Source of the DNA: Pegoplata infirma
Taxonomy: Eukaryota; Arthropoda; Insecta; Diptera; Anthomyiidae
Assembly (NCBI GenBank): GCA_963921195.1
Contig: OY992538.1
Coordinates: 54,364,852-54,428,851 of the forward strand
Direction: 5' to 3'
Length of the DNA stretch: 64,000 nucleotides
A program made the translations under genes and the position numbers. Shown piece after piece: positions 22,257 through 34,205 of this stretch (position 1 is its first letter; every line of letters starts with the position of its first letter). The notes under the pieces were generated by a model. It saw only the letters and a list, made by a program, of their open reading frames with translations. It searched no databases and was not told the origin of the DNA.

Positions 22257-23532
22257 TCTTAAATCAGAATACATGTAAAAACGCAATTTTTGTGGTACTT
22301 ATCATTAAATTTTGTTATTCCAGGCCACTCTAATAAAACACAGAATAAAAATTGAGTAAATTTTTAATAATATTGAGAAAAAAATTACTCAATTTTGCAC
22401 TAGTAAATGATTTAATAGTATTGAGTAAACTTTTAATAAAAATTTATTAAATGTATGCCAAAAAATTTCCATAAACTTTTAATTGGCACAATCAGATCTT
22501 TACTCAAAATTTTTCGTTTTTTTTTTGTTAAGTTTTTAATTGTGTCAAGTGAAAATATACTCAAAATTTATCAATTCATTTTTTTAAAACGTTTCAAATT
22601 TTTTTTTTTTCAAAAGAAATTTCTTTTCAAACTTTTACCAAATATGTTTATGTCTTAAAGACATAGAAAAAGTTCATAAAGATGATTTAATCTTATATAA
22701 ACAACTATAAACTATATGAGAATTTCAAGAACTATAAACTAAATGAGAATTCAAAAAACTAAGAGAATAAAAAAATGGTAAAAAACTTGACTTAATTTTT
22801 TTTAAAAGCTTTTGTGTAAATTTTTAATTGAGTCAATTAAAAAATTTTTTAATTTTTTTTTTTAAACAAGTGATTACTAGGGTGGCTCGTTTTTGGCCTT
22901 TTCTCTCTGATCAAATTCTAATACCCGCCAAAAGTGTCGGTCCCCTAAGGGTAACTCACATGCAAAATATCACTCCGATCGGAGTTTATCTTCTGTCTCC
23001 ACTTTGAGCCTCAAAATTGGGGTTTTTGCAAAAAAGGACTTTAAAAAAAAAAAAAATTAAGTTTTTTTATAAAATAATTAAAAAAAATATTTTTGTATAA
23101 TATTTGATCGTAAATACTTAATTATGAAATTTTAAGATTTTACGGTATCATTAACCCGTTCAAACTTGATACCAAAAACATGGCATGATTTTGGGGGCCT
23201 TCTTAAAACACCTTTTTTCAAAATTTGAAAATTTTATTAAACAAAAATTTTAAATATACCATTTTTTCTATCTGAATTCATTAAGAACACCTTGGAGAAG
23301 AAAAATGTGAAATATGGCGGATATCTGTCGAGCCACTTTTCGGGAATCGCGGGGGGATGTTAGCGGATTTCAAGGAAATGTTGGTTTTATCAATAATTTG
23401 GGTTAATAAAATCTTATAAACTTAATTTTTGTGCAAATTAACGGTTTTTTGGTGTCGTGGCATTCTATTATATAACTTTAAGTCTGTCATAAAATCTTAC
23501 AGATCTAGGACGTCTTAAACCCACATTGGCTG

Positions 23533-24071
23533 GGGGTCAAAAATGACCCCCGCGGAAAATTTGAAGTTTAGAGCTTAAATTTTGTGCTATAAACAAGTAA
23601 AAAACGGCTTTTATGTTTTTTACCCCAACTATTATTTCGTATTAATATATTATCTTTAAAAAAATCGTTAACCCAACTTGGTAGGGGGTCAAAAATGACC
23701 CATACAATAAAAATTATATATTTTTTCATATAAAATTAATTTGTGGCAATATATTAGATAACTTTATATCCGCCCTTAAATCTCTCATATTTAAGGTATC
23801 TTTAACCCACATTGGCCAGGGGTCAAAAATGACCCCGACAAAAACTTTTAGGCATAGTGCTTGAATTTTTTTATATCAACAAAATATATATTTTTTATTG
23901 AATGGGTCATTTTTGACCCCCTACCAAGAAGGGTTAACGATTTTTTTAAAGATAATATAATAATACGAAATAATAGTTGGGGTAAAAAACACAAAAATCG
24001 TTTTATACTTGTTTATAGCACAAAAATTTAGCTCTAAACTTCAAATTTTCCGCGGGGGTCATTTTTGACCC
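23533..24071. repeat. Five copies of GGGGTCAAAAATGACCCC
   Basis: The near-perfect inverted motif GGGTCA-AAAA-TGACCC occurs at 23533-23550, 23684-23701, 23819-23836, 23904-23920 (opposite strand reading) and 24053-24071. Each lies next to a 'taacccacattgg' or 'aacccaacttgg' stretch, so the unit is about 130-150 bp and is repeated directly within the left arm and mirrored in the right arm. Confidence 0.85.
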
Positions 24072-24410
24072 CCAGCCAATGTGGGTTTAAGACGCCCTAG
24101 ATCTGTAAGATTTCATGACAGACTTTAAGTTATATATTAGAATGCCACGACACCAAAAAGCCGTTAATTTGCACAAAAATGAAATTTATAAGATTTTATT
24201 AATCCAAATTATTGATAAAACCAACATTTCCTTGACATCCGCTAACTTCCCCCCGTGATTCCGGAAAAGTGGCTCGACGGATATCCGCTATATTTCACAT
24301 TTTTCCTCTCCAAGGTGTTCTTAATGAATTCAGTAAGAAAAAATGGTATATTTAAAATTTTTTTTAAATAAAATTTTCAAATTTTGGAAAAAGGTGTTTT
24401 GAGAACGCCC

Positions 24411-25163
24411 TAGGGTTTCTATTCGGGAAAAAATTCCCGGGTATTCCCGGGAAATTTTTTTCTCAAAATCCCGGGATTTTTTCATCGGGAAATTTCGGGA
24501 ATTTGTCAAAAACTTTTTTTTAAAAAAGTTAATCAAATTACCCATTTTTAATACAATTTTATGTAATTAATTAAAATAAAATTAAAACTTGAATAAAATT
24601 TAAATTATTGCAGAAGACATAGTTGGGACACGCTTCAGGTTGCATAAAAGTATTTTAAACAAACCAGCTTTCTAGCCCAAAAGTTCCATTTTTTATGATG
24701 AATTTTTAAATTTAAAGACTGATATTTTGGCACGGATGTCTTGAAACGATCTTTAAAATAAAATCCCGATTATGATTGGTCAGCATCATTCGAATTTACC
24801 AAAAAGCTTTTACAAATACAAATATTTTAAAAATCATAAATTCATGAATAAAACCCATTCTGTATGGAGTGAAAAAACGGCAAGGCAATTACGACAATCC
24901 TGAAAGGTTCAATACTTCCACAAAAATTAGAATTTTGGGAATTTTCTACGTTTAAAAAATAAGTAAAGATAACTATTTTACAAAAAAAGACGTCTGGTGG
25001 TGTTAAAATCGAAAAATGCGGCCATATTTTGAAAAATACTATTAGATATATGATAAGATTCAGACTTTGTTTTAATCTAAAAAATCCCGGGAATTCCCGG
25101 GAATATATTTTTTTCAAAACGCTTTCCCGGGAATTGAAAAAGTCCGGGAATTTAGAAACCCTA
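24411..25163. mobile_element. 753-bp hAT MITE (TAGGGTTTCTA ends)
   Basis: TAGGGTTTCTATTCGGG and the inward right end TAGGGTTTCTAAATTCCCGG are flanked by a perfect 8-bp duplication GAACGCCC (24403-24410 and 25164-25171). Both ends carry repeated CCCGGGAATTCCCGGGAA motifs. It sits in the right arm of the palindromic hAT; the uninterrupted left arm shows the empty site. Confidence 0.93.
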
Positions 25164-25533
25164 GAACGCCCCCAAAATCATGCCATTTTTTTGGTATCAA
25201 GTTTGAACGAGTTAATGATACCGTAAAATCTTTAAATTTCATATTTAAGTATTTACAATCAAATATTATACAAAAATAATTTTTTAATTATTTTAATAAA
25301 AAACCTTAAATTTTTTTTATTTTTTTTAAAGTCCTTTATTGCGAAAACCATAATTTTGAGGTTCAAAGTGGAGACAGAAGATAAACTCCGATCGGAGTGA
25401 TATTTTGCATGTGAGTTACCCTTAGGGGACCGACACTTTTGGCGGGTATTAGAATTTGATCCGAGAGAAAAGCCCAAAAACGAGCCATCCTAGGGATTAC
25501 TCAAAAATTTTTCTCCCATATTTTTTTCTGTGT

Positions 25534-25888
25534 ACTATGTATGTTTCAAAAATATTAATATTTTTTCTATAAACTTTTTTCTACAAGATCAACTTTTTTC
25601 ATTTAATTTACCAAAGAGTGTGTACAAACCAAAACATTTTTGCAACTTTATTAAATAAAAACCAAAAAATAAATAAAAATATTTATAAAAAAAAAAGTTT
25701 TTGCAAATTAATTTAATAAACATTTAATTTTATAGTAGCAAACAAGGAAATTACTTGCACCACAGTAAACCAATACAAACCACCACACAGGAAGTAATAA
25801 AAAAAACGGATAAAAGCAGTTTTTGTAAAAAAAATATTTAATTCAAGCATATTTTTAGACAATTTATAAACGTTATTAAAGTTTATCG
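25534..25888. other. AT-rich spacer
   Basis: No gene, TIR or tandem repeat seen. Confidence 0.55.
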
Positions 25889-26632
25889 TATCCCAGCAAA
25901 ACTTAGATTACCAAATAAGGTATAAAATAAGGTATAGGATCTCTTATTTTATACATTGCAGCATTGATGATTTTAACAGGCGATGAGACTCAAAGTAATG
26001 CATCAACATTATCACAAAGAATACCAGTAAGGTAGAAAATAAGTCATAAATTTATAACGAAGAATACGAGTAAGGTGTAAAATATATGATATTTTATAGG
26101 TTACGAGAAATGAAATAATATAGCATACCAGAAGATAATATATAAGGTGTTACGAGTAGTGAAAAAGTAATTTTGTATTAAATTTACTCACGTGATTGTA
26201 AGTGAGTGTAAGTAGATAAAATATGCTCGTGAGTGTGTGTCGTTAGAAATTTCCTGTCGTGAGCCCATCTCTAGTTTAAACTTATGCATTTTTTTATAAA
26301 ATAATTATTTTTTGTGTTATTGTAATGCATTATGCATCCAATTATAAATAATGCATTATTTCAAACTTTCAAATAATACATAATGTAACCAAATATAAGT
26401 CATCCATGATTTAATGATTTAATGTTTATAATAAATATGAAATACATTTTTTTCCAATAATCATGCATTACGTAGCAAATTATTAGTAATGCATTATTTT
26501 TCATTTGAAAATAATACGTTGTGGAACAAATGTTTGGTAAGACATCATAAAATAATGCTACAAATAACTTATATACATTACCTGGTAATGTGTTATATAA
26601 TCACTACCCATTACCAAAGTTTTGCTGGGATA
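25889..26632. mobile_element. MITE with TATCCCAGCAAAACTT ends
   Basis: TATCCCAGCAAAACTTAGAT at the left is mirrored by AAAGTTTTGCTGGGATA at the right, followed inward on both sides by TTACCAAA. The interior contains AAGGTATAAAATA repeats and several ATAATGCATTAT inverted motifs. No TSD of definite length. Confidence 0.78.
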
Positions 26633-26916
26633 CTAGGTATAATAGACATTTGAAGACAAAATAACCAAAACATTTTGTACTTAAAGTAGCATCTGCCATA
26701 TGATGACAACTTCAAAAAGGCATTTAAGTATTTTTTAAATCAATTATACTTTATTTAAAAAAAAAAACGGCACCTGCAGAAAATTTATTTTTAACGAAAA
26801 AAAATTGACTTTCATTAATTAAGTAAAAGTAACATCATCTTCATTAAAATAAATGATAAAGAAGTTCTGTTTTCACATAAACCCATAAACGTTAACTTAA
26901 ATAATTTAATTTTTAT
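26633..26916. other. AT-rich spacer
   Basis: Nothing supported; below coding composition. Confidence 0.5.
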
Positions 26917-26941
26917 ACCCTACACTACTTTGTGGTACAGG
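26917..26941 (-). mobile_element. mini-me-like type A tail fragment
   Basis: TATACCCTACACTACTTTGT GGTACAGG is the inverted tail of type A elements (compare 19910-19937 and 53670-53700). Only this tail is left, cut by the hAT end that follows. Confidence 0.55.
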
Positions 26942-27190
26942 CAGTGGCGTATACAGGATATTTTTTTTTAAATATCACAAAAGCCGAGACTTTTCTACAG
27001 AAAAAATGTCTCAGAAACTCGGAAAAATTTCTTAGAATTTAAAACTTTTTTATAGAATGTCTCAGAATCTGACACTTTTTCTATAGAAAAATGTCTCAGA
27101 ATAGCAAAATATAGTAAAAATGTCTAAGAATCTGAGACTTTTTCTATAGAAAAAAATGTCTCAGAATCTTAGACATTTTTTCTATCGAAA
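26942..27190. mobile_element. hAT left end, CAGTGGCGTATACAGG, truncated
   Basis: CAGTGGCGTATACAGG matches the ends of the complete hATs at 2202 and 55525. It is followed by four rounds of 'tcagaatctgagacttttctatagaaaaaatg'. No partner right end or second copy of the preceding GGTACAGG was found downstream. Confidence 0.6.
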
Positions 27191-28116
27191 TTAAATCCCG
27201 AGTAAAAATTTGTATATGATGCTATATATAATGATATGTAACACGATATATGAGGCATTCCACACCAAATGTCCCGCTACAGAAAAACATATGTCCCGTA
27301 AATTTCTGAATAGGTTGCTTGGATAGCCCTATATGGAACTAAGAAAATTTCGTTTTTGGTTTTTCTAATTTTCAAAAACTGGGCTTAGAAGGCATGGTCA
27401 AATATTGGAAAAATGGTAAAATTTGTGGCGAGTTGCCTTGATTAAATATTTATCACATTAAAACGGAATGCACCACAATCTTAAAAATTTACATTCTTAT
27501 ATAGTTTTGTATGGGCTATTGAATAAAATTTTATTCTTAAGAAAATTTTCAGAACCCGTTCTGAAATTTTCCATTTGTTAAAAAAGTCAATTTATCAAAA
27601 ATCCGGTCACTTTTTTTTTCTTTTTTTTTTTAAGTTTAGATGTTTGTCAATCCACACAAAAAAAATCAGAAATGTGTTTTTCGTTTTCTTCGAGAAAATC
27701 GCATTTGAATTTTAAATTTCATAACAATTTTGTAATTTGCTTGTATTTTCTTGTTTTAACGTGTCGAATGAGTAATATTCATGCAATTAATATTACTCAT
27801 ATGATAATGGAGCGATTAGTGCTTTGGATTGTCGTAGATTGTCGTGTGTGTTAGGGTGGTTCTTAAAAAACAAAAGTTGGATTTCTGCACAGGACGCCCC
27901 CTCAGTTTATTAAGATTTATGAAAAAGTTATACCACAATTTTTTCAAAATTTTCGAAAAGGTTCTTAAGGTCGCACCAGGCTCTTGAAGTTCGAGACCTG
28001 GAACAAAATAGACCTTTAAAAAAAAATTTGTAACAAAAAAATAAATCATTATGAAACCGGTTTTGTTTAAGAATTGACCTTTAGTATTTAATTAAAAATT
28101 TATAGATATTTCGGAC
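27191..28116. other. Unclassified sequence with a TAGGGTGG terminus
   Basis: TAGGGTGGTTCTTAAAAAAC at 27852 looks like the left end of another TAGGGT-type hAT, with 'cacaggacgccccctcagttt' and 'ggtcgcaccaggctcttgaa' downstream, but no right end was found. The rest (27240-27620) is complex enough to be a repeat but is not recognised. Confidence 0.4.
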
Positions 28117-28164
28117 AAAAACGGCTTCCCGTTAGTCAATAAAAACGGCTTCCCGTTAGTCAAT
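28117..28164. repeat. Perfect 24-bp tandem duplication
   Basis: AAAAACGGCTTCCCGTTAGT CAAT occurs twice head to tail with no mismatch. The unit itself contains an imperfect inverted AACGG/CCGTT. Confidence 0.95.
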
Positions 28165-29180
28165 AATACAAAAATTCGATTTTGTTTTTAACAAACTACG
28201 TCAAATAATTTTATTTCAAAATGAAAGGAAAATTTCAACAAATCATTAGTGGCAGTTTGTCAATAAGACAAAGAAAAATATTTTTTTAACTTTCAAATAA
28301 CCCGTTTGTTATTAATGTTCAATAATTTGTAAATAAAACAGATTTTTTTCAACAATTTTTGTCAATAAACGACTTTGTCAAATAAAAGTCATATTTTTAA
28401 CAATTTATATCAATAAATACAAAGAACTTTGTCAATCTAACAAAATCGTAAATTTTTTTTTAACAATCGCTGTCTATAAAGAATTTGGTAGCTTTTGTAA
28501 AGTATAAAACATAAACACAAACATACTATAACAACAACATGCTCTCTCTCGTTGTGTAGTTTGTTTTTTATTTGTGCCTGTACTTCTTTTTAAAAAAGCA
28601 GACAATGAAAAAAGAACACAATTAAAAAAAAAAAAAAAAAAAAGATTGTGAATTTAGTTTTATCTAAGCTAGCAAGGGGTACGGCAGCAATTGAAATTAT
28701 TTCATAGAAAATATTATTAAAAAATGTATTTCGAAAACAAATTAATCTTTTTATATAAACATTTTGTTTTTTGTTAACTATTGTTTTGTTTTTGCCTTTA
28801 TATTTTTGGAATAATTTTTTTACAGAATTTGCTTTCCAAGTTTTTACCGATTGCTATGTTTGTCTAAAACGAAACAACATATATAAAAAAGAAAGAAATA
28901 AAGAACAAACGAAAAAAAGAATTTTCAACATGAGACAAAAACGGTAAAACGATATAAGTAAAATAAATACTTAAGTGTTATAAAAAAGAATATTGACTAA
29001 CAAAATACGTTTGTTTAATTTCAATTTTAATATTCTCTTACATTTACCTCGATTTTTAATCAATTTATTTTTAGTTTTTTTCCTATAAAAAAGTTTTAAT
29101 TTGTCAATACAACTAATACTGTTGGTTGATATCACAAATTCGTTTGTTGAATTCCTTTACCATATCAACAAATGACGTTT
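28165..29180. other. AT-rich sequence with CAATAAA-type simple motifs
   Basis: Contains repeated TTGTCAATAA-like words between 28250 and 28470, a poly-A run (28624-28642) and no supported gene. Confidence 0.5.
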
Positions 29181-29355
29181 GTGTTTGTTGAATTTCTTTG
29201 TTGAAAACAAAATTTATTTTTTTTTCTTTTGTTAGATCAACAAATTACGTTTTGTGTTTGTTGAATTTCTTTGTTGAAAACAAAATTTATTTTTTTTTCT
29301 TTTGTTAGATCAACAAATTACGTTTTGTGTTTGTTGAATTTCTTTGTTGAAAAAA
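29181..29355. repeat. 73-bp tandem repeat, ~2.4 copies
   Basis: Units start at GTGTTTGTTGAATTTCTTTG at 29181, 29254 and 29327. Copies one and two are nearly identical, ending AGATCAACAAATTACGTTTT. It makes a short open frame that has no biological meaning that I can see. Confidence 0.93.
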
Positions 29356-29671
29356 AATTAAGATTTTGTACGTTTGTCAATACAAATAATAATTTAGGAG
29401 AACTATTACAAACTCATTTATCAATTGTTTTTTCAACAATTAATATTTACAAACGTTAGTTGATATTACAAATTTCCGTATAGGAGCACTTTCAGTGAAA
29501 AATTTAATTGTATTCACAAATATGGGGGTCAATATAACAATTCGTTTTTTTCTTTGTACGTAAGGTAAAAAAAATCGTTTTTTAAGATCACGCCCAAAGA
29601 CACAATTTCATGGATTTTAAAATTTGATTCCCCTATGCTCCAGTGGGAGTTAAAGGAACACATATATATAT
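29356..29671. other. AT-rich spacer
   Basis: Nothing recognised. Confidence 0.5.
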
Positions 29672-29673
29672 TA

Positions 29674-30956
29674 AAGGTGTCCTAACGACTAAGGTAATTT
29701 TTCAAAATCACCTTTTAATACGTGAGTGAGCCAAAATTTGGAGACAATCGGATAAAAATAACTCGTGCCGAAAATGGATTGAAGTTTTGGGACACTCTTA
29801 TCTGATGAAAAAACACGTTTTTTCTAGTTTTTTGAAAAATATTGGTATATGCTATTTTTTGTTAATTTTTTTGTTAAGTAATATGAAATTGGTAATAAAT
29901 TATATTTCCAAAAAGCTTAAAGAAATTCAAATCGGATGAAAAATAAGCATTTTACGCATACATGCCCCAGACCATTGCATGGTTTTTAAAGCCAAAATTT
30001 GAAAATTTTCAAAATTTTTAGGCAAAAAAATAAAAAAATTAAATTTTACTTTATAATTATATTAAATACATGTTATAGATAAAAACTAACAGATATGGTA
30101 GTCTAACTTTTTTTTCATTTGGCGTGGGTAGTGATATAATTTCCGCGGATTCTAAAGAAAATGAGTTTTTCTAAAATAATTAAGCAAATATGTGAAACAA
30201 TTTTTCGTATTGTATTATACGAAGTGAAATACATAAATTCTGTAAATTTTTTGAGAATTCGGGCATCTTTTACCCCTTTTCGTCGAGGTGAAATGATAAA
30301 TTTGAGACGTTATACATTTCTATAATACAAAATATCTGCATATATCCGATTTCTCAAAAGTTACAGAATTTATGTTTTACACTTCGATCCGCACAATAGA
30401 GCACAAATTTTCAAAAATTTGCTTAATTATTGTAGAAAAACGCATTTTATTTGGAATCCGCGGAAATTTTATCACTACCCGCGCCAAATAAAAAAAAGTT
30501 TGACTACCATATCTGCTATTTTAAATCTGAAACATGTTTTCAATTTGATCAAAAAGTAAAATTAAATTTTTACTATTTTTTTGCCTAAAAATTTTGAAAA
30601 TTTTGAAATTCTGGCTCTAAAAACCATACAATGGTCTGGGGCATGTATGCGTAAAATGCTTATTTTTCATCCGATTTTAATTTTATGAATCGTTTTGAAA
30701 AGGTAATTTAGTACCATTTTCATATTATTTCACAAAAAATTTAACAAAAAATATCAAATACCAATGTTTTTCCAAAAACTAGAAAAAACGAGTTTTTCGA
30801 TCTTATAAGAATGTCCCAAAACTTCAATCCATTTTCGGCACGAATTATTTTTAGCCGATTGTCCCCAAATTTTGGCTCACTCATTTTTAGATACTAAAGA
30901 ACAATATAGGACTCTACCAGGTATATAAAGGTGATTTTCGTTTTTAAGGACACCTC
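29674..30956. mobile_element. 1.28-kb palindromic TA-flanked element
   Basis: AAGGTGTCCTAACGAC at the left and (inward) GAGGTGTCCTTAAAAACG at the right are flanked by TA on both sides (29672-29673, 30957-30958), a Tc1/mariner-type target. The arms, each about 600 bp, pair along their length: CCCCAGACCATTGCATGG / CCATACAATGGTCTGGGG, GGCGTGGGTAGTGATA / TATCACTACCCGCGCC, CCGCGGATTC / GAATCCGCGG. The centre is near 30290. No coding sequence. Confidence 0.82.
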
Positions 30957-31989
30957 TAATAATATATATATCATCAATTCCATGAGAAATCGTTGAATTT
31001 TGAGCATTTTCTGACCAAGGGTCTTCTGATTTTTGTTATATTTGGTACACACAAGCGCTATGGAACCATTTAAAGATATCATTTATCAGATCCAAAGAAT
31101 TTAAAAAATTCGCGATTTTATTCGCGATTTTCGTTTTTTAAAAAATCCAAAAAATGCAAAATCTCTGAAACTTTGAACAGCTATATATTTTTAAGTACTT
31201 ATTGTATCTTTATGAAATAAAGCGCAAAATGATGGTACGTTAGTCTATTTTTACAGATAAAAAGATAGAAAAAGTTGGTGGTTTAAAAGTGCATTTTAAA
31301 ATCAAATGCAGTTTTGAAGTGCATTTTGGGAAACTTTTATCCCTTTTGATTTTTTTTTATTTAACATTATTATTTTCTTCATAATTTTTACTAGAAAAAA
31401 ATGTCCTCCGAACTTTGTGCACGATAGCCGAACTATTGGTAATCATTTTTTTAAAAAATGTTACTTAATTTTCCCATATATTTTTTATTTATTTGTTTGT
31501 TATTTATACTAGACTACAATATAAACACTTAGATTTTCTTAATAATTTGTTGATTCTCATTAATCTTAATCACATAAAAGTGGTGAGTTTGTCTTTTTTA
31601 ATAAAAAACGTTAAAAAATATAAGCAGTAAGGAAGTGTACTACAAAGTCAAATGCAGTTTTGAAATGCATTTTTTAAAATTTTTTCAATGACGATATTTT
31701 ATTATTTTTTAATGCCCAAAATGATGGTCTATTTTTACATTAATTAAGATGAAAAAAGTTGGTGGTTTGAAAGTGCATTGTTAATGCAAATGCACTTTTA
31801 AAGTGCATTTTGCAAAACTTTTATCCCTTTTAATTTTTTTTTTTTACTTGCATAATCGAAAAATTTATAATTTTTACTACAAAAAAATATCTTCAGTTTT
31901 TTGTGCACGTTATGTGCACTAATTTTAATAATTTTTTTACAAAAAAAATTTATTAAGTTTACCATAAAACAACTTAAAATTAATATTTT

Positions 31990-32105
31990 GTTGCAAATCC
32001 ATTCCTTTCTTAATTATATTACGGGGCTTGCATTGATCCATTATTCCATCAAATCTATGAATCGACCGAATTCCTTGGCCAGAGAAGATATACCAGACCA
32101 TTTTT
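31990..32105 (-). pseudogene. Tc1-like transposase fragment, minus-strand copy
   Basis: On the minus strand the sequence reads MVWYIFSGQGIRSIHRFDGI then MDQC, a second copy of the same block in mirror orientation to the one at 32111-32225. The residues GQGIR-IHRFDGI- are identical, so both arms come from one ancestor. Confidence 0.75.
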
Positions 32106-32110
32106 AATTT

Positions 32111-32225
32111 AAGTATTGCAAAACAACGGTCAAACACGGAAGGGGGAATTTAATGGTCTGGGATTGCTTTTCTGGTCAAGGAATTCGGCTTATTCATAGA
32201 TTTGATGGAATTATTGATCTATTCG
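32111..32225 (+). pseudogene. Tc1-like transposase fragment, plus-strand copy
   Basis: The frame reads TVKHGRGNLMVWDCFSGQGI then RLIHRFDGIID, the conserved Tc1 block (VKHGGG..MVWGCFS..G.G.I..I.G..) that lies between the first two catalytic Asp residues. It is followed shortly by a stop. Only about 35 residues remain; it is not functional. Confidence 0.75.
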
Positions 32226-34205
32226 TCCCGTGATATAATAAGGGATGGAATGGATTTGCAACAAATTATTAATTTTGAGTTGTCTTTGTTTATTTTTCAT
32301 GAAGGGGTGCTTTAGTTTTGTCCTCCATATTTTCCGTTTTATTTGGTTATAACTTATTTTTTATAGAACGATGACTTCCACAGTTTTTGTTTATCAATAA
32401 AAAATACGAAAAAAAATTAACCAATTGACAAACAATAAAAAATGGGGTTTTTATGAAAAAAATTCAGAGACCATAACAGTTATGAGATTTATTGAAAAAA
32501 ATCAAAATTAACTGTTCAAAAATATTTTTTCAAAAAAAAATTAAAAATAACAGTTTGAAATGATTTATATAAATATCTGTCCAAAATAACAGAAATAAAA
32601 AACTTTTATTTATTATAACTGTTATCAAAAACTCTTTGAGCCTTAAAAATCTTGAGTTGTTGAAATAAAACTAAAATAAACGCATATAAAGTAATCCTTT
32701 TGATAGCTAACACTTCAATCATTGATTTAAAGATATAAAATTTGATTGATTTTTTTAAAAATAACTGTTATAACAGTTATTTATACCAATAAGTATAAAA
32801 TAAAAGTTATTTTAAATTGTTTGTACAAAAAGTTTAAAATAACGGTTATTTTATACTTTTATTATAAAAATCAAAAAATAAAAGTTATTGCAAATTTTAA
32901 CACGGGGCATCTCTAGAAGTCCATTCATATATAAAATACTTAGTTTGTACAACATTTGTTTAATGATTTTTTTGAAGCAAAAAGACACATATAACTGTTA
33001 TATTGGTCTCTAAAAAAATTATGATCTAAAAAAAAATTCACTGAGGGGGTGCTTTAGTTTTGGCCAATACTGTATATTCTTTTCTTTTTTTTTTTACAAT
33101 AATAATAATATATGTGTATTAATATTTGCAATTGTCGGTTTTCCCTATTTAACATGTTTTTATAACTTAAAATATAATATAACTTAAAAAATAAAAATTA
33201 TATGTTAAAAATAAGCTTTAGTAACTTTTTTAAAAAAAATATTTAAACTAGTGCACATAACGTGCAAAAAACAGAGAACATTTTTTTGTAGTAAAAATTA
33301 TAAATTTTTCGATTATGTAAGTAAAAAAAAATTAAAAGGTACAAAATTTTGCAAAATGCACTTTAAAAGTGCATTTGCATTAATAATGTACTTTCAAACC
33401 ACCAACTTTTTTCATCCTAATTAATGTAAAAATAGACTCGTTAACCATCATTTTAGGCATTAAAAAATAATAAAATATCGTTATTCAAAAAATTTAAAAA
33501 AATGCATTTCAAAACTGCATTTGACTTTATAGTGCACTTCCTTACTACTTTTATTTTTGAACGTTTTTAATTAAAAAAGGACAAACGCACCACTCTTATG
33601 TGATTAAGATTAATGAGAATCGAAATTATTAAGAAAATCTAAGTGTTTTTATTGTAGTCGAGTATAAATAACAAAAAAAAAAAAATAACAAATATATGGG
33701 AAAATTAAGTAACATATAAAAAAAAATGATTACCAATAGTTCGGCTATCGTGCACAAAGTTCGGAGGACATTTTTTTCTAGTAAAAATGATGAAGAAAAT
33801 AATAATGTTAAATAAAAAAAAAATCAAAAGGGATAAAAGTTTCGCAAAATGCACTTCAAAACTGCATTTGCATTTAAAATGCACTTTTGAACCACCAACT
33901 TTTTCCATCTTTTTAAATGTAAAAATAGACTAACGTACCATCATTTTGCGCTTTATTTCATAAAGATACAATAAGTACTTAAAAATATATAGCTGTTCAA
34001 AGTTAGACAGATTTTGCATTTTTTTCATTTTTTAAAAAACGAAAATCGCGAATAAAATCGCGAATTTTTTAAATTCTTTGGATCTGATAAATGATATCTT
34101 TAAATGGTTCCATAGCGCTTGTGTGTGCAAAATATTGGAAAACTTCAAAGACCCCTGGTCAGATTTTGTTCGGTCTCTCATGGAATTGATGATATATATA
34201 AATTT

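Larger units (their letters stand above)
22878..25492. mobile_element. Giant palindromic hAT (TAGGGTGGCTCG ends)
   Basis: TAGGGTGGCTCGTTTTTGGC at the left and (inward) TAGGATGGCTCGTTTTTGGG at the right begin arms of roughly 0.9 kb that pair almost throughout, e.g. ACTCCGATCGGAGTTTATCT both sides. An 8-bp duplication with one mismatch flanks it (GTGATTAC 22870-22877, GGGATTAC 25493-25500). Net length without the nested hAT is about 1.85 kb. No transposase; the centre lies near 23.87 kb. Confidence 0.85.
22338..25533. mobile_element. MITE with ACACAGAA ends, split by a palindromic hAT
   Basis: ACACAGAATAAAAATTGAGT at 22338 is mirrored by TTTTTTTCTGTGT ending at 25533, with GATTACTCAAAAATTTTTC inside. 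About 570 bp belongs to this MITE; the rest is the hAT at 22878-25492. The interior is rich in TTGAGTAAA / TTTACTCAA. Confidence 0.55.
31975..33075. mobile_element. Tc1-like element remnants in the foldback loop
   Basis: The end CAGTATTGGCCAAAACTAAA GCACCCCC reads inward from 33073 on the minus strand and is followed by TA; a second GGGGTGCTTTAGTTTTG occurs at 32306-32323. Between are repeats of 'taactgttataacagttatt'. The 31975-32280 part is a palindrome whose arms each hold transposase coding sequence. The original element was rearranged rather than simply inserted. Confidence 0.6.
30959..34205. mobile_element. 3.2-kb foldback with ~1-kb arms
   Basis: The left arm (about 30960-31960) and right arm (about 33235-34205) mirror each other: ATCAATTCCATGAG / CTCATGGAATTGAT, GCGCTATGGAACCATTTAAA / TTTAAATGGTTCCATAGCGC, CGCGATTTTATTCGCGATTT and its inverse, and many paired AAAGTGCATTTTAAAA words. 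The loop holds Tc1-type remnants. Outer ends and TSD not clearly defined, as AT repeats flank them. Confidence 0.78.
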
